Shown: piece by piece, positions 34,180 through 42,644 of the stretch
Position numbering within the stretch: the stretch's first letter is position 1
Layout: every line of letters begins with the position of its first letter
Made by a program: the position numbers and the translations under genes
The notes under the pieces: model-generated
Seen by the model: only the letters and a program-made list of their open reading frames with translations
Database searches by the model: none
What the model was told of the DNA's origin: nothing
DNA from: BJGV01 sp964013575
GTDB lineage: Bacteria > Pseudomonadota > Gammaproteobacteria > Burkholderiales > Nitrosomonadaceae
Length of the DNA: 47,675 bases
Reading direction: 5' to 3'
Assembly: GCA_964013575.1 (NCBI GenBank)
Contig: CAXGWP010000012.1
Span: 1 to 47,675 of the forward strand

Positions 34180-34876
34180 CAAAATTACGATTCCATATAT
34201 GAAAATTGATTGCAACAAGAACTCGATCCCCAGTTTGAGTATGTGTATGAGTTTCATGCCATACATAACCAGGGTGAATAACAGTTAATCCATTAACAGG
34301 ATTTAAACGTACAACATCATTTCTGACATCACCATCAGGAATGCATGTACTTGGTCGTGTATCTAATAATAACAATTGCCCACTATACGGTGTATCCATA
34401 GGCGTCATGGGAACATCCGATTCATATTCATTACCTACTGTTACATAATGAGCTAAAACACCATCCCAACCATGATGAAAATGAGGTGCTGTTCTTCTTC
34501 CAAATGTATTCTGAACATTACCAAAACCTCGAACATTAATTTCTACATGTGGGTCTACTTGCCATGCTTCAGTAACATAAGTTCTAATTACTTTTGACAT
34601 AATTTTTTCAAATGCTTTAATCTGCGTTATTTCTCCTTCTGTATCATAACGTGAATAGTCAAATATATTATAGATTTTTTCGTCAAATGCGGCTAATTCA
34701 GCCGTAGTTTTATTTGTTTTATTATATGTATGCTCTGTAAAAACGCTATCTTGTCTTTTAATTACTTTAACAAGAACATCTTTCATTATCTGGGGTAGTT
34801 CAATTATTTCGGTACCAATAATAGTAGGCCACTCATGTGTGACTTGTAAGTCTTTACCTGGCCCTGATTCAAACAT
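34130..34876 (-). CDS. 2OG-Fe(II) oxygenase, tandem paralog 2, 248 aa
   Basis: His132 and His134 (APHFHHGWDGVLAHY), His207 (VIHPGYVWHETH) and Arg218 (GDRVLVAINF) give the double-stranded beta-helix ligand set in HxH form. Sequence is close to the 258-aa and 230-aa genes on either side (for example AFEKIMSKVIRTYVTEAW, YSGQLLLLDTRP), so the three arose by duplication. The N-terminal ~90 residues are helical and less conserved. Starts 2 bp after the 195-aa oxygenase. Confidence 0.84.
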   Translation of the reverse strand: MFESGPGKDLQVTHEWPTIIGTEIIELPQIMKDVLVKVIKRQDSVFTEHTYNKTNKTTAELAAFDEKIYNIFDYSRYDTEGEITQIKAFEKIMSKVIRTYVTEAWQVDPHVEINVRGFGNVQNTFGRRTAPHFHHGWDGVLAHYVTVGNEYESDVPMTPMDTPYSGQLLLLDTRPSTCIPDGDVRNDVVRLNPVNGLTVIHPGYVWHETHTHTQTGDRVLVAINFHIWNRNFDELPTSLDNSYRPSSN

Positions 34877-34877
34877 A

Positions 34878-35465
34878 TTATTTCCTAATAAGGTTAAATG
34901 AAAAAGTAACTCTATACTGTTCCTGTTCAGGAACTGAATGCGTAAGATATGGGGGAAATAAAAGAATATCCCCCTCGTTCATATCAATTTTTGAAACGGG
35001 TGTAAATGATAATCTAAGTTTACTTTCGTCCCAATCTGGCATGATATGAATATCACGTATACCTTGTTCTTTATAAAAAATCGTTGGTGTTGCATTTTTA
35101 TTATAGTATGTCCCACACCAATAGGGATTTACATTCCCAATATGATTGTGTGGTTCTTGTCCTTGATGTTCATGATAAATATTGTACCAAAAAGAAAATA
35201 TATTAAAATTGGTAGAAATATTAATATCTTTAAATGCAGTAGTAATTGCATTACTAATATCAAGCTTTAATTCATTAGCAGTATGCAAACTAATAAATTC
35301 ATCATCTTTTACAATATTAGGGTAAGAAGTATTAACTGACATAGTCCAATTTGCTGGTCTTTTGTCCTTTTTCCTAATAATGGGAAGATTCGTATATTTA
35401 TGATGTTGGTTAAATTGGAGATGAATAAGAGGAACAGAAAACAGTTCATGAACACAATATGACAT
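34878..35465 (-). CDS. 2OG-Fe(II) oxygenase, TIGR02466-related, 195 aa
   Basis: The family-type N-terminus HELFSVPLIHLQF is followed by WYNIYHEHQGQEPHNHIGN (His106, His108), GDILLFPPYLTHSVPE (His176) and YRVTFSFN (Arg185). It differs from its three flanking paralogs, which lack the LFSVPL start and the FPPYLTH turn, so two subfamilies are interleaved. Its start follows the preceding stop with a one-base gap and the SD (GGATAGC) lies within the upstream gene's end, implying coupling. Confidence 0.83.
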   Translation of the reverse strand: MSYCVHELFSVPLIHLQFNQHHKYTNLPIIRKKDKRPANWTMSVNTSYPNIVKDDEFISLHTANELKLDISNAITTAFKDINISTNFNIFSFWYNIYHEHQGQEPHNHIGNVNPYWCGTYYNKNATPTIFYKEQGIRDIHIMPDWDESKLRLSFTPVSKIDMNEGDILLFPPYLTHSVPEQEQYRVTFSFNLIRK

Positions 35466-35466
35466 G

Positions 35467-36243
35467 CTATCCTCTTAAAGGTTGGCTTAGTTCATTATAC
35501 CCATGAGACATTACACGAAAATTTACAACTATACACACTCGTGTTCCTTGTCCCAACCAAGGATTTGTTTCATGCCATAGGTAGTTAGGATGAATTAGTG
35601 TTAATCCAACTCTAGGAGTAACTGCATGTACCTTTTCCCAATAAGGATAATTAATTGCTGGGCGGGGATCCATAAATAAAACTTTATGTGTTCCATGTCG
35701 AGGAGATGTCTCAGCCCCTTTCATAAAATCCCCATCCCCAATAGACAAGTAATGTACAAGAACACCATCAACAGATTGATGATAATGAGGATATGTTCTG
35801 GCTCCAGGAATTTGAACATTCCCAAAACAGCGTCCTTCTAATCGTAATTCACTAGCCTGACGAACTCCCCATCCTTTACGGATGTAGTAACGAATCATCT
35901 GACAAGCAATTTGTTCAAATTCAAGGATGGATTGTTCGGCAAAGGGGTACTCAGAAGGATTTTCAAATAGATTGTAATGAGTTGTAGCATAAAAGCCTTT
36001 AGCTTCCGCCATCCCATAAAATTCTGGATCACTTTCTTTTAGTGCAGACAGAGCCGTCTCTTTCTTTTCAAGAACTTGAATAAGATCCTGACGCATTTTA
36101 GAGGGAAGCTCAGTATCGCTTTCAAGAAACGGAGTTGCAAATTTTTGTTCAATTTTTGCAAATTGATCTAGGGGATGTTGAACAGAATCCTCTGGCTCAT
36201 CCGTAAGACTTTCATAATATGCTATATGTTCGGGTTTGTTCAT
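35467..36243 (-). CDS. 2OG-Fe(II) oxygenase, tandem paralog 1, 258 aa
   Basis: His153 and His155 region (YPHYHQSVDGVLVHYLSIG), His224 (LIHPNYLWHET) and Arg235 (GTRVCIVVNFRV) supply the ligand set, and MDPRPAINYPYWEK matches the other two paralogs. The N-terminal ~100 residues are longer and acidic. The start overlaps the stop of the Ig-like protein gene by 4 bp (ATGA), tying the enzyme block to the fibre genes. Putative protein hydroxylase; substrate unknown. Confidence 0.84.
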   Translation of the reverse strand: MNKPEHIAYYESLTDEPEDSVQHPLDQFAKIEQKFATPFLESDTELPSKMRQDLIQVLEKKETALSALKESDPEFYGMAEAKGFYATTHYNLFENPSEYPFAEQSILEFEQIACQMIRYYIRKGWGVRQASELRLEGRCFGNVQIPGARTYPHYHQSVDGVLVHYLSIGDGDFMKGAETSPRHGTHKVLFMDPRPAINYPYWEKVHAVTPRVGLTLIHPNYLWHETNPWLGQGTRVCIVVNFRVMSHGYNELSQPLRG

Positions 36244-37208
36244 TTAACCGTATAATTAACATCTTTTACACCCGTGTAATTTCGAAAACCCATTTTTACT
36301 TTAAATGTGTCATCAGCTACCAAGCCTAATGCTGTAACTTTAAACGATCCTAAACCGTTTGTAACATCTACTCTAGTTTTAGGCAAATACCCTCCTGTTG
36401 ATTCTAAATATAAAGTTGAATCTTTTTCAATGGTTGTACCGTCTTTATCAACCATTTTAAAATTCACTGTATCAGTATCTCCAGCATCAATATCGCCACC
36501 ACCAGAAGTTACTTCAAAATTAGGAAATGCATCTCCCATCTGATCTAAATAATCATATCCTGTTCCCGCTGTCCACCCATCTAAAATATTCGTACTAAAT
36601 CCAGATCCTTTATTGTATTTAAATGTCATAGAACAATCGGTAAATTTATCTGTTTTAAATGGTTGATATAGCATTAATGATACAGGAGCAGTATACTTTC
36701 TTAACGATCTTAATGGATGCGCTTTTGTTTGAAATGTATCTGTTAACGTATTATAAAATGGGTTAACAACATGATCATCACTTTTAACGCCTACTGCCCA
36801 ACATGCTACATCATCTTTTTCACTTGCATGAATAGAAGGATCAGTGGGATCAATTAAAGCATATGAATGATTTCTCCAATATGTTCCTGTTAAATGATCA
36901 TAATTATCTCTAATACTAGCAGGCATATTAGGAATAAATTTCTCACCTTCGATCATCTCCCCAAAAATATATCCTGTTGGTAAATACTTATGGTATACAC
37001 CACTAGCTTCATTCACAAATTCCATATATTTTGGATTACCACCAGAAAAAGTTAAGCTACGTGTTACAGTGTAGTCATTAACAACATTTACTTGATTGAA
37101 TTCATTTTCACTAATTTCAGACCATGTTTTAAGGCATACTTTATCATCATAGACTAGTAATTCTAGATGAACCCCACAAGAAAGACTGTCATACATATTT
37201 TTAAACAT
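36240..37208 (-). CDS. Putative tail/fibre protein with C-terminal Ig-like domain, 322 aa
   Basis: Residues ~225-322 resemble a bacterial Ig-like (Big_1/invasin-type) domain: DTVNFKMVDKDGTTIEKDSTLYL, GLGSFKVTALGLVADDTFKV and a final NYTVK strand. The first ~220 residues are an unrecognised beta-rich domain with scattered aromatic residues and three cysteines. It starts 16 bp after the Cys-rich fibre gene. Ig-like domains in phage virions often aid weak binding to cell-surface glycans. Probably virion-exposed; not identified further. Confidence 0.6.
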   Translation of the reverse strand: MFKNMYDSLSCGVHLELLVYDDKVCLKTWSEISENEFNQVNVVNDYTVTRSLTFSGGNPKYMEFVNEASGVYHKYLPTGYIFGEMIEGEKFIPNMPASIRDNYDHLTGTYWRNHSYALIDPTDPSIHASEKDDVACWAVGVKSDDHVVNPFYNTLTDTFQTKAHPLRSLRKYTAPVSLMLYQPFKTDKFTDCSMTFKYNKGSGFSTNILDGWTAGTGYDYLDQMGDAFPNFEVTSGGGDIDAGDTDTVNFKMVDKDGTTIEKDSTLYLESTGGYLPKTRVDVTNGLGSFKVTALGLVADDTFKVKMGFRNYTGVKDVNYTVK

Positions 37209-37223
37209 TATTAGGTTCTCCTA

Positions 37224-37970
37224 TTAACAGTTACAAGCACAGTCACATGCTCGGGTTCCCACACCAATACTAGGATTACACGCAGAAAAATTATACCCAA
37301 AATTACTATGACTAACTTGTGAACTAATGGCACTTACTGTTCCTGAACAGTTCGCACAATTTGCTTTACCATTTGTCGTACAATTACCAAAACTATCTGT
37401 ACCTGAGCAATTAGCACAATTAGCCATACCATTTCCATTTGTCGTACAATTACTATGATTTGTACAATTGGTTGTCCAAGTTCCATCACCTCGAAGATAA
37501 TTTCCTGAACCAGCAGTACCAGAACCCAAGCGAGCGGTTGGTATCGTACCACTGCTAATGTTACTTGCATCAGTGGTATCTGTCGTAGCAGATGCGGCTA
37601 AACCATGTGATGCAATAGACGTTACTGCGCCAGTTAACTGACTTGTTGGCAAAGAAGATATTCGAGCATTAGGTAATGTACCTGAACCAATATTACTTGC
37701 ATCTGTAGTATCAGTAGTTGCACTTGCAGCTAACCCATGAGAAACAATATCTGTTGCAGCTCCTGTTAATTGGCTAGTTGGTAATGCGGATATTCTAGCA
37801 TTTGGCAATGTCCCACTCCCGATATTACTCGCATCAGTAGTATCTGTATCTGCATGAGAGGGCTTATTTAATAATGTCGTCCAATCAGAAGCAGGTACAT
37901 TATCTAAGCTAGCTGAGATAACATCCCCGTCTGCTTCTAATAAATTTGCGAGTTCTCTAGCTTTGCTCAT
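37224..37970 (-). CDS. Tail-fibre-like protein with Asn/Cys-rich C-terminal tail, 248 aa
   Basis: Residues ~43-148 hold about 2.5 repeats built on TTDTTDASNIGSGTLPNARI and SxLPTSQLTGA, typical of marine phage tail fibres, then SGNYLRGDGTW (155-165). From 169 on come 12 cysteines (169, 175, 185, 188, 197, 205, 208, 231, 242, 244, 246, 248) and many NC dipeptides, including a duplicated NCTTNG...ANCANCSGT. The last seven residues are CDCACNC. The first 168 residues contain no cysteine. The tail looks like a metal-binding, disulfide-rich or enzymatically modified segment. Four oxygenases and a radical SAM/SPASM enzyme follow in the same operon, making it the best local candidate for modification. 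Fibre call good; modification is inference. Confidence 0.78.
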   Translation of the reverse strand: MSKARELANLLEADGDVISASLDNVPASDWTTLLNKPSHADTDTTDASNIGSGTLPNARISALPTSQLTGAATDIVSHGLAASATTDTTDASNIGSGTLPNARISSLPTSQLTGAVTSIASHGLAASATTDTTDASNISSGTIPTARLGSGTAGSGNYLRGDGTWTTNCTNHSNCTTNGNGMANCANCSGTDSFGNCTTNGKANCANCSGTVSAISSQVSHSNFGYNFSACNPSIGVGTRACDCACNC

Positions 37971-37982
37971 TGTTTTATCCTT

Positions 37983-38459
37983 TTAAAAATTTATAAATTC
38001 CATTGTATCGGCAGTGGTAGCCCCTGCTGCAAGTACTATAGTAGTACCATTAGTAGCGGTAAAATCATTTCCAGCACCGTTTAATAGTTTAACACCGTTC
38101 ATAAATACATGTAGCCGTCCAACTGTATACGTATGACTAAAATCAGTCTGACCTGCTGTTGGAGTAACCACTGTTTCTGAATACTGATCATCAGCTGCAA
38201 AATCCTCTAATAATTCTGCTGTCATTCTAAGTTCAACAGCAATACCAGAAGAGTGCCCGCCTGCTACAGCATCACATGTAAAAGTAGTCCCCGAAATAGC
38301 CGTAACTTTAACTACTTCATCGGTTAGGGATACATATGTCCAGTCTCCCGCACCTAAAGTAGGAAAAGTCGCTGCTGAAGCTACATCAAAACTAGTCGCC
38401 CCAGCGGATATTGATGAGGCTAATGTTGTATACGCATTATTCGTAAACTTTACGCCCAT
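37983..38459 (-). CDS. Tail fibre/collar-like structural protein, 158 aa
   Basis: Begins MGVKFTNNAYTTLASSISAG and continues with FDVASAATFPTLGAGDWTYV, EVVKVTAISGTTFTCDAVAGG and VELRMTAELLEDF, a pattern often seen in marine phage fibre or collar proteins. The C-terminal ~70 residues form another beta domain (GRLHVFMNGVKLL). Thr/Ala-rich, no catalytic motif. It lies directly upstream of the Cys-rich fibre gene and is probably an attachment module. Confidence 0.65.
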   Translation of the reverse strand: MGVKFTNNAYTTLASSISAGATSFDVASAATFPTLGAGDWTYVSLTDEVVKVTAISGTTFTCDAVAGGHSSGIAVELRMTAELLEDFAADDQYSETVVTPTAGQTDFSHTYTVGRLHVFMNGVKLLNGAGNDFTATNGTTIVLAAGATTADTMEFINF

Positions 38460-38488
38460 AGCTGTACTCCTTTAAGTAACAGAGGTTA

Positions 38489-38911
38489 TTAAGATATGGT
38501 GATAGTCCACGTAATAGTAATTGAGTCTGATGCGCCTTTATTAACTACTGAGAATACAGTACGTGCAAGCATGTCACCACCTGAAGCAGCATCGAAAAGA
38601 CCAGCTTCAGTAATAGCACCTGTACCATCGCCAGCTGCCCAAGTACAACCATATGCAATTGTATTAGTTGAAACAGTAGTGCTTGTTAGAGCATTTCTGT
38701 CAATTTCTGTCTGTAACGTAGTATCTCCAACGGCTGCTGCGTTAGTACCAGTACCCAATGCCATATGTGTCATTACTGTATTAGCATCGTTCATTCTATC
38801 AGCTACCCAGTTTTTACCTGCCGTTACCACTAAATTTTTTGTTCTTTGCACTACTACGTCATTCTTCGAAATAACTAGTGCACCTGTTAATGTTAAATTA
38901 TCGTTAACCAT
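38489..38911 (-). CDS. Tail/fibre-associated structural protein, 140 aa
   Basis: Contains RTKNLVVTAGKNWVADRM, THMALGTGTNAA and TLQTEIDRNALTS, a pattern common in phage structural proteins of unknown exact role near tail fibres, then GAITEAGLFDAASGGDMLAR and a beta-rich end. Starts 11 bp after the 290-aa fibre gene. Likely a small virion domain protein. Confidence 0.65.
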   Translation of the reverse strand: MVNDNLTLTGALVISKNDVVVQRTKNLVVTAGKNWVADRMNDANTVMTHMALGTGTNAAAVGDTTLQTEIDRNALTSTTVSTNTIAYGCTWAAGDGTGAITEAGLFDAASGGDMLARTVFSVVNKGASDSITITWTITIS

Positions 38912-38922
38912 TTTTAAAGCTC

Positions 38923-39795
38923 CTAATTTAATGTCATATTATTTAACGGTACTCCTGTTGCATTAAAGATCCCACCAGAAATGTGACTTACGTTTATTGA
39001 ATCAGAAATAGTCGCCACATTATCTGCTATAGTAGTGTTGTCATAATAATGGTAGACCATTGTATCTGCTAGACTTAATGAATCAGTTAAAGTTTTAAAG
39101 TCTATGTACAGATAATCTGTCAAACCAATTGTGTCAGATAGACCTTTACCTAAGCTATAGTCATCAGTATCGCTAAATGTAAAGGCATCTGTAAAATTTT
39201 TACCTGGCGTTAACGCTATTGCATCTGAAACTGGCCCAAGAGTATCCGCCTGATCGTTACCTTTTAATAACTCAAACAGGGAGTTGCCCGTATTTAAATC
39301 CCTTGTGTTAAGTAAATGAGTACCCAGTGGGTTAAATTCAACATCTCCTATTGCAATAGTATCATTAAAGTTTCTAACGTAATCCCAAGTTTGGGCAACT
39401 ACGTCACTCATGCTATAACTATCAGCTACAGGATGTTCATACAACAGCCCAAGAATATCCGACATCGTAGCGACATTGCCTTTAGTTCCAACATAATCTT
39501 TATCTATTAATGCCGAATCATCTAAAGCAAAACCATCTGCTATAGCTTTATCTATTACACTAGAGGCAGTATCGGAAACAGTGATACTATGTGTAGGTGA
39601 TTTAAGTGGGTGTATTGCTGCAACATCCAACAATGCAAAGACATCGCTTAATGCTGGTTTTACTATTACAAATTCATGTGCATCAGCTAAAGGAATTGTA
39701 AGATTAAATTCTCTATTCTTACTATCGTAATCCAGTAAAACTTCCGCTGCAATACGAGCACTATGAACTTCAGCTTTTCCTATGGGCGCACTCAT
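38923..39795 (-). CDS. Repeat-containing fibre protein, 290 aa
   Basis: Many degenerate repeats of the form ATISDSINV, DSLSLADTM, DTIAIGD and FTFSDTDDYS, each ~25-30 residues apart, suggest a long beta-structured shaft. The N-terminal ~70 residues (GKAEVHSARIAAEVLLDY) may be the attachment part. Its start overlaps the stop of the 125-aa gene by one base. Role as a fibre or decoration is inferred. Confidence 0.6.
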   Translation of the reverse strand: MSAPIGKAEVHSARIAAEVLLDYDSKNREFNLTIPLADAHEFVIVKPALSDVFALLDVAAIHPLKSPTHSITVSDTASSVIDKAIADGFALDDSALIDKDYVGTKGNVATMSDILGLLYEHPVADSYSMSDVVAQTWDYVRNFNDTIAIGDVEFNPLGTHLLNTRDLNTGNSLFELLKGNDQADTLGPVSDAIALTPGKNFTDAFTFSDTDDYSLGKGLSDTIGLTDYLYIDFKTLTDSLSLADTMVYHYYDNTTIADNVATISDSINVSHISGGIFNATGVPLNNMTLN

Positions 39796-40172
39796 TAGAA
39801 ATCCGCCCGTACTTTAAACTTTAATCTATCAAATAGAGTCCAAATAGCCCCAGTTGAATAAGTTAATTCAATTTCGCCTTCATATGTCCCAGCGGCAACT
39901 GCTAAAGTAGTTGCACCCCAAGGCATATAGCATTTTCCATCAGTAAAAGGCGCAATTTTTATACAAGTCATAGTATCTAAAATACTAGACCCGCCTAATG
40001 CACGGAATTTTACTCGAATCGTGGGATCACTAATATCAATAGCAGCCCAAGTGGAGGAATCATCAGGATCTAAATTAAGGCCAGCTGCAGCGGTATTGGC
40101 GTCTTTTAAGGTAAGGTTTACTTCTGGCTTTGTATCATTAGCTACTACCTGTATCTCATCATAGTATGCCAT
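39795..40172 (-). CDS. Baseplate/fibre N-domain-like protein, 125 aa
   Basis: Pattern DEIQVVANDTKPEVNLTLKD, DPTIRVKFRALGGSSILDT, AAGTYEGEIELTYSTGAIWT and LKFKVRADF resembles the small beta-sandwich N-domains of phage upper baseplate or fibre proteins (BppU/DUF2479 type). No other domain. First gene of the fibre block, 91 bp downstream of the adaptor-like gene; that gap holds only a weak GC-rich inverted repeat. Confidence 0.6.
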   Translation of the reverse strand: MAYYDEIQVVANDTKPEVNLTLKDANTAAAGLNLDPDDSSTWAAIDISDPTIRVKFRALGGSSILDTMTCIKIAPFTDGKCYMPWGATTLAVAAGTYEGEIELTYSTGAIWTLFDRLKFKVRADF

Positions 40173-40263
40173 TGTTAACTCCTAAATATCATAAGAGGTT
40201 GTTCTCAGCGTAGGCACCCTGCGCAACTATAAGATACGTTAGTTCTGTCAAATGTCAAACTAA

Positions 40264-40944
40264 TTATACAAATCCATTATCTTCTAGCTTTGTATTAACT
40301 TCAATTTCGTTATTGCCCCACATTCCTGAATTAATAAGTTGTTTACAACTAGATTCATATCGCATTAAATAAGTATTATTTTCATCATTCATCATACCAC
40401 TAATAGCGGCATGGGCTTTATAAGCCGCATAATTAAGTAGAGCTTCTGTGTATACTTGATTGATTTTTAAGTCTGTATATGTATTTTTAGCTGTTTTCGG
40501 TGCAGCTGCATAACGTAATATAATTTGTTGCCGTTTAGGCGTTTCTGCATCTGTTCCTTTAATTTCTGCTTTAAACGGTTCAGGTAACAGGATAGCTACA
40601 TGTTGATCAACTCCTGATACTAATTTAACATCCTCATCTTTAACAGCTACGGGTTCAAAATCCGAAGCATAGTAAGCATGAATAGGAACAAGAAAATCAG
40701 AAGGTAGTGCATATTCTTCACCATCCATAGGTTGATCCATTTCATAATCTTTTTTTAGTAAATGAAATCGTTTATGTAATGCTAGATTAGCTAAATTTAC
40801 ATAATTAATAAATTTACTTTGATTTACTGATTGAACAGCAGTTGGAACTGGACTGGGGTTTGCTCCCATATCCCCAACATCAGAAATAGCTAACTTACTG
40901 CATTCACCAGTAATTAAATAATCAATATATTCTGAAACTTTCAT
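40264..40944 (-). CDS. Head-tail adaptor-like protein, 226 aa
   Basis: ATG 40944 (MKVSEYIDYLITGE) has AGAGG as SD and is preferred to a longer frame that would run into a hairpin. Sequence: VNLANLALHKRFHLLKKDYEM, DGEEYALPSDFLVPIHAYY, then QIILRYAAAPK and a helical end. The YALPSDFL element and position next to terminase resemble a family of podovirus adaptor proteins that seat on the portal ring. Inference from pattern and synteny. Confidence 0.6.
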   Translation of the reverse strand: MKVSEYIDYLITGECSKLAISDVGDMGANPSPVPTAVQSVNQSKFINYVNLANLALHKRFHLLKKDYEMDQPMDGEEYALPSDFLVPIHAYYASDFEPVAVKDEDVKLVSGVDQHVAILLPEPFKAEIKGTDAETPKRQQIILRYAAAPKTAKNTYTDLKINQVYTEALLNYAAYKAHAAISGMMNDENNTYLMRYESSCKQLINSGMWGNNEIEVNTKLEDNGFV

Positions 40945-40961
40945 AATAACCTCTAGAGGGC

Positions 40962-40990
40962 GGGTAGGTCGGTGCCGAACCGACCTACCC
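40962..40990 (-). terminator. 12-bp GC-rich hairpin between terminase and adaptor genes
   Basis: GGGTAGGTCGGT and ACCGACCTACCC pair perfectly around a 5-nt loop. It lies 49 bp after the terminase stop and 17 bp before the adaptor start codon. No T run follows, so it may be an RNA-processing or stability element rather than a true terminator. Confidence 0.5.
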
Positions 40991-41039
40991 TGGAGGCACA
41001 GCATCGGTAGGAAGAGAAGGGACTACCTTGCCGTGATGG

Positions 41040-42644
41040 TTAAACAAAATACGAACTATCCCCCCGTTGCGGAATCATATTATCATCTCCCCACATCGGA
41101 GAACTTTGTAATTTATCTTCTTCTTCTTCTGAAATAGATACTTCATTTGGTCGCCAAGCATTCAATTCAGCAATCATACTAATTGTATCAATATGGTCAT
41201 CATGCTTACTTTTAAACCCCTTTAGAGTAGCTAAAGACAACTCAAAAAGCAACTCTTCTAATTCAGGACTATCCATTAATTCTTCTGGTAGCCATATCTT
41301 CTTAGATTTAAATAATGGTACAGCATTTTGTTGAAAACGACTCATTTTATCTTTAGTCGGCCTAATACCTATCGTATTACTATTTTTTCCTTTCGACAAC
41401 GTAAAATAATTATTACGATGACCCATTTCATTTTGAATCCAACTTATAAATCCGCCTTGTTGCCCAGTTGTTTCAATACCAACTTCTTGAGGCTTCCATT
41501 CTTGAACTAAACGAAATAACGCATCAATAGTGTCATTCATCAGCGTCCGTTTACAAAATCCATCTACCCACATCCAATCTCCATTGTTATTTAAAGCCCA
41601 AACATTAATTACGCTGAAGTCGGCATGTTCTCGATCAGATGTAGCAAAATCCGTAGTAATGTAAAAATTATAAGCTCCTCTATTTTTAAGTACGTTGTTT
41701 CTTTTATACCAAACTATATCGGAATCGTTAACGAGACGGTCTTCTTCACTCGTAATTCTTAGCATTAATTCTTGATTAAACGAATCTAGTTTACCTGCTC
41801 CTTTAGCTTTTAAATATTGTGTATTCACATATTCGTAGCTAAATCTATCCTCCCAAGCACCCCTGAATTCCTCTTCACTACACGGGAACTTTTCACAAAC
41901 AGGATAGACATTTACATGCCAGACACCAGATTCCACAGCTTTGTATAAAGGGTCTTTAGCATTAAACGGAGTTCCAGACCAAATAACTTTACGTTTATTC
42001 GGATGCAACGCATAGTCAATGGCAGAGTAGACGGTGTTCTCAACGTTTTCAATAATAGTCGCAGAACGGGCATCTTCATCTCCTAACAGATCATCAAGTA
42101 CGGCTAATTGAGGCCGAGTATTCAATTCAACTGTACCACGAACACCTGTCTTTGCACCATGCCCAGTAACAACAAATTCCTTTCCTTCCATATTTTTAAA
42201 ATACCAACGTATATCCGTAAACCTAGATTCTTTTATAAATGATTTTAAAAATTCACTTTGTTCGCACCTACGCTCTATACGAAGTCGCATTTTCTTTACC
42301 CCGTTTTCAATACTATCTGAAAGGTATAATGCATAATCGACTTTTCCAAATCCTGGAATAGATCCATATACAGCAATGTATAAAAATAGGTACTCAGCAA
42401 ATATTGTAGTCTTGGCAAGGCCACGAGCACACATATTAGCGGTATTTTGGGTTTTGCCTGCGATTTTGTCCAACATTTTGTAATGGATTACAGGAGTTTT
42501 ATTTTCTTCCCCTTTTTCTCCATTAACTAATTTAATAAACGAAACAAATTCTAAAGCAAACTCACTTGGTACATAGTTTGGATCATCTTCATACTCGCAA
42601 TCGTTTAGCCATTCATCGACTGTTTTCTTAGTCAGCATCTTCAA
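41040..42644 (-). CDS. terL: Terminase large subunit, 534 aa
   Basis: ATPase motifs: Walker A ARGLAKTT (73-80), Walker B LAVLDDLL (180-187) followed by Asp/Glu, and coupling motif SGTPF (223-227). The nuclease domain has TTDFATSD (Asp332), EVGIETTGQQGG and a final HDDHIDTISM. It cuts and pumps DNA into the prohead through the portal. Length is standard. The start overlaps the presumed small subunit by 17 bp. Position at the end of the tail block fits N4-type order. Confidence 0.93.
   Translation of the reverse strand: MKMLTKKTVDEWLNDCEYEDDPNYVPSEFALEFVSFIKLVNGEKGEENKTPVIHYKMLDKIAGKTQNTANMCARGLAKTTIFAEYLFLYIAVYGSIPGFGKVDYALYLSDSIENGVKKMRLRIERRCEQSEFLKSFIKESRFTDIRWYFKNMEGKEFVVTGHGAKTGVRGTVELNTRPQLAVLDDLLGDEDARSATIIENVENTVYSAIDYALHPNKRKVIWSGTPFNAKDPLYKAVESGVWHVNVYPVCEKFPCSEEEFRGAWEDRFSYEYVNTQYLKAKGAGKLDSFNQELMLRITSEEDRLVNDSDIVWYKRNNVLKNRGAYNFYITTDFATSDREHADFSVINVWALNNNGDWMWVDGFCKRTLMNDTIDALFRLVQEWKPQEVGIETTGQQGGFISWIQNEMGHRNNYFTLSKGKNSNTIGIRPTKDKMSRFQQNAVPLFKSKKIWLPEELMDSPELEELLFELSLATLKGFKSKHDDHIDTISMIAELNAWRPNEVSISEEEEDKLQSSPMWGDDNMIPQRGDSSYFV

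Noticed and set aside
37224..37970. CRISPR-like or mobile repeats suggested by the repeated DNA
   Set aside because: The repeats are in frame and encode fibre protein repeats; there are no spacers.
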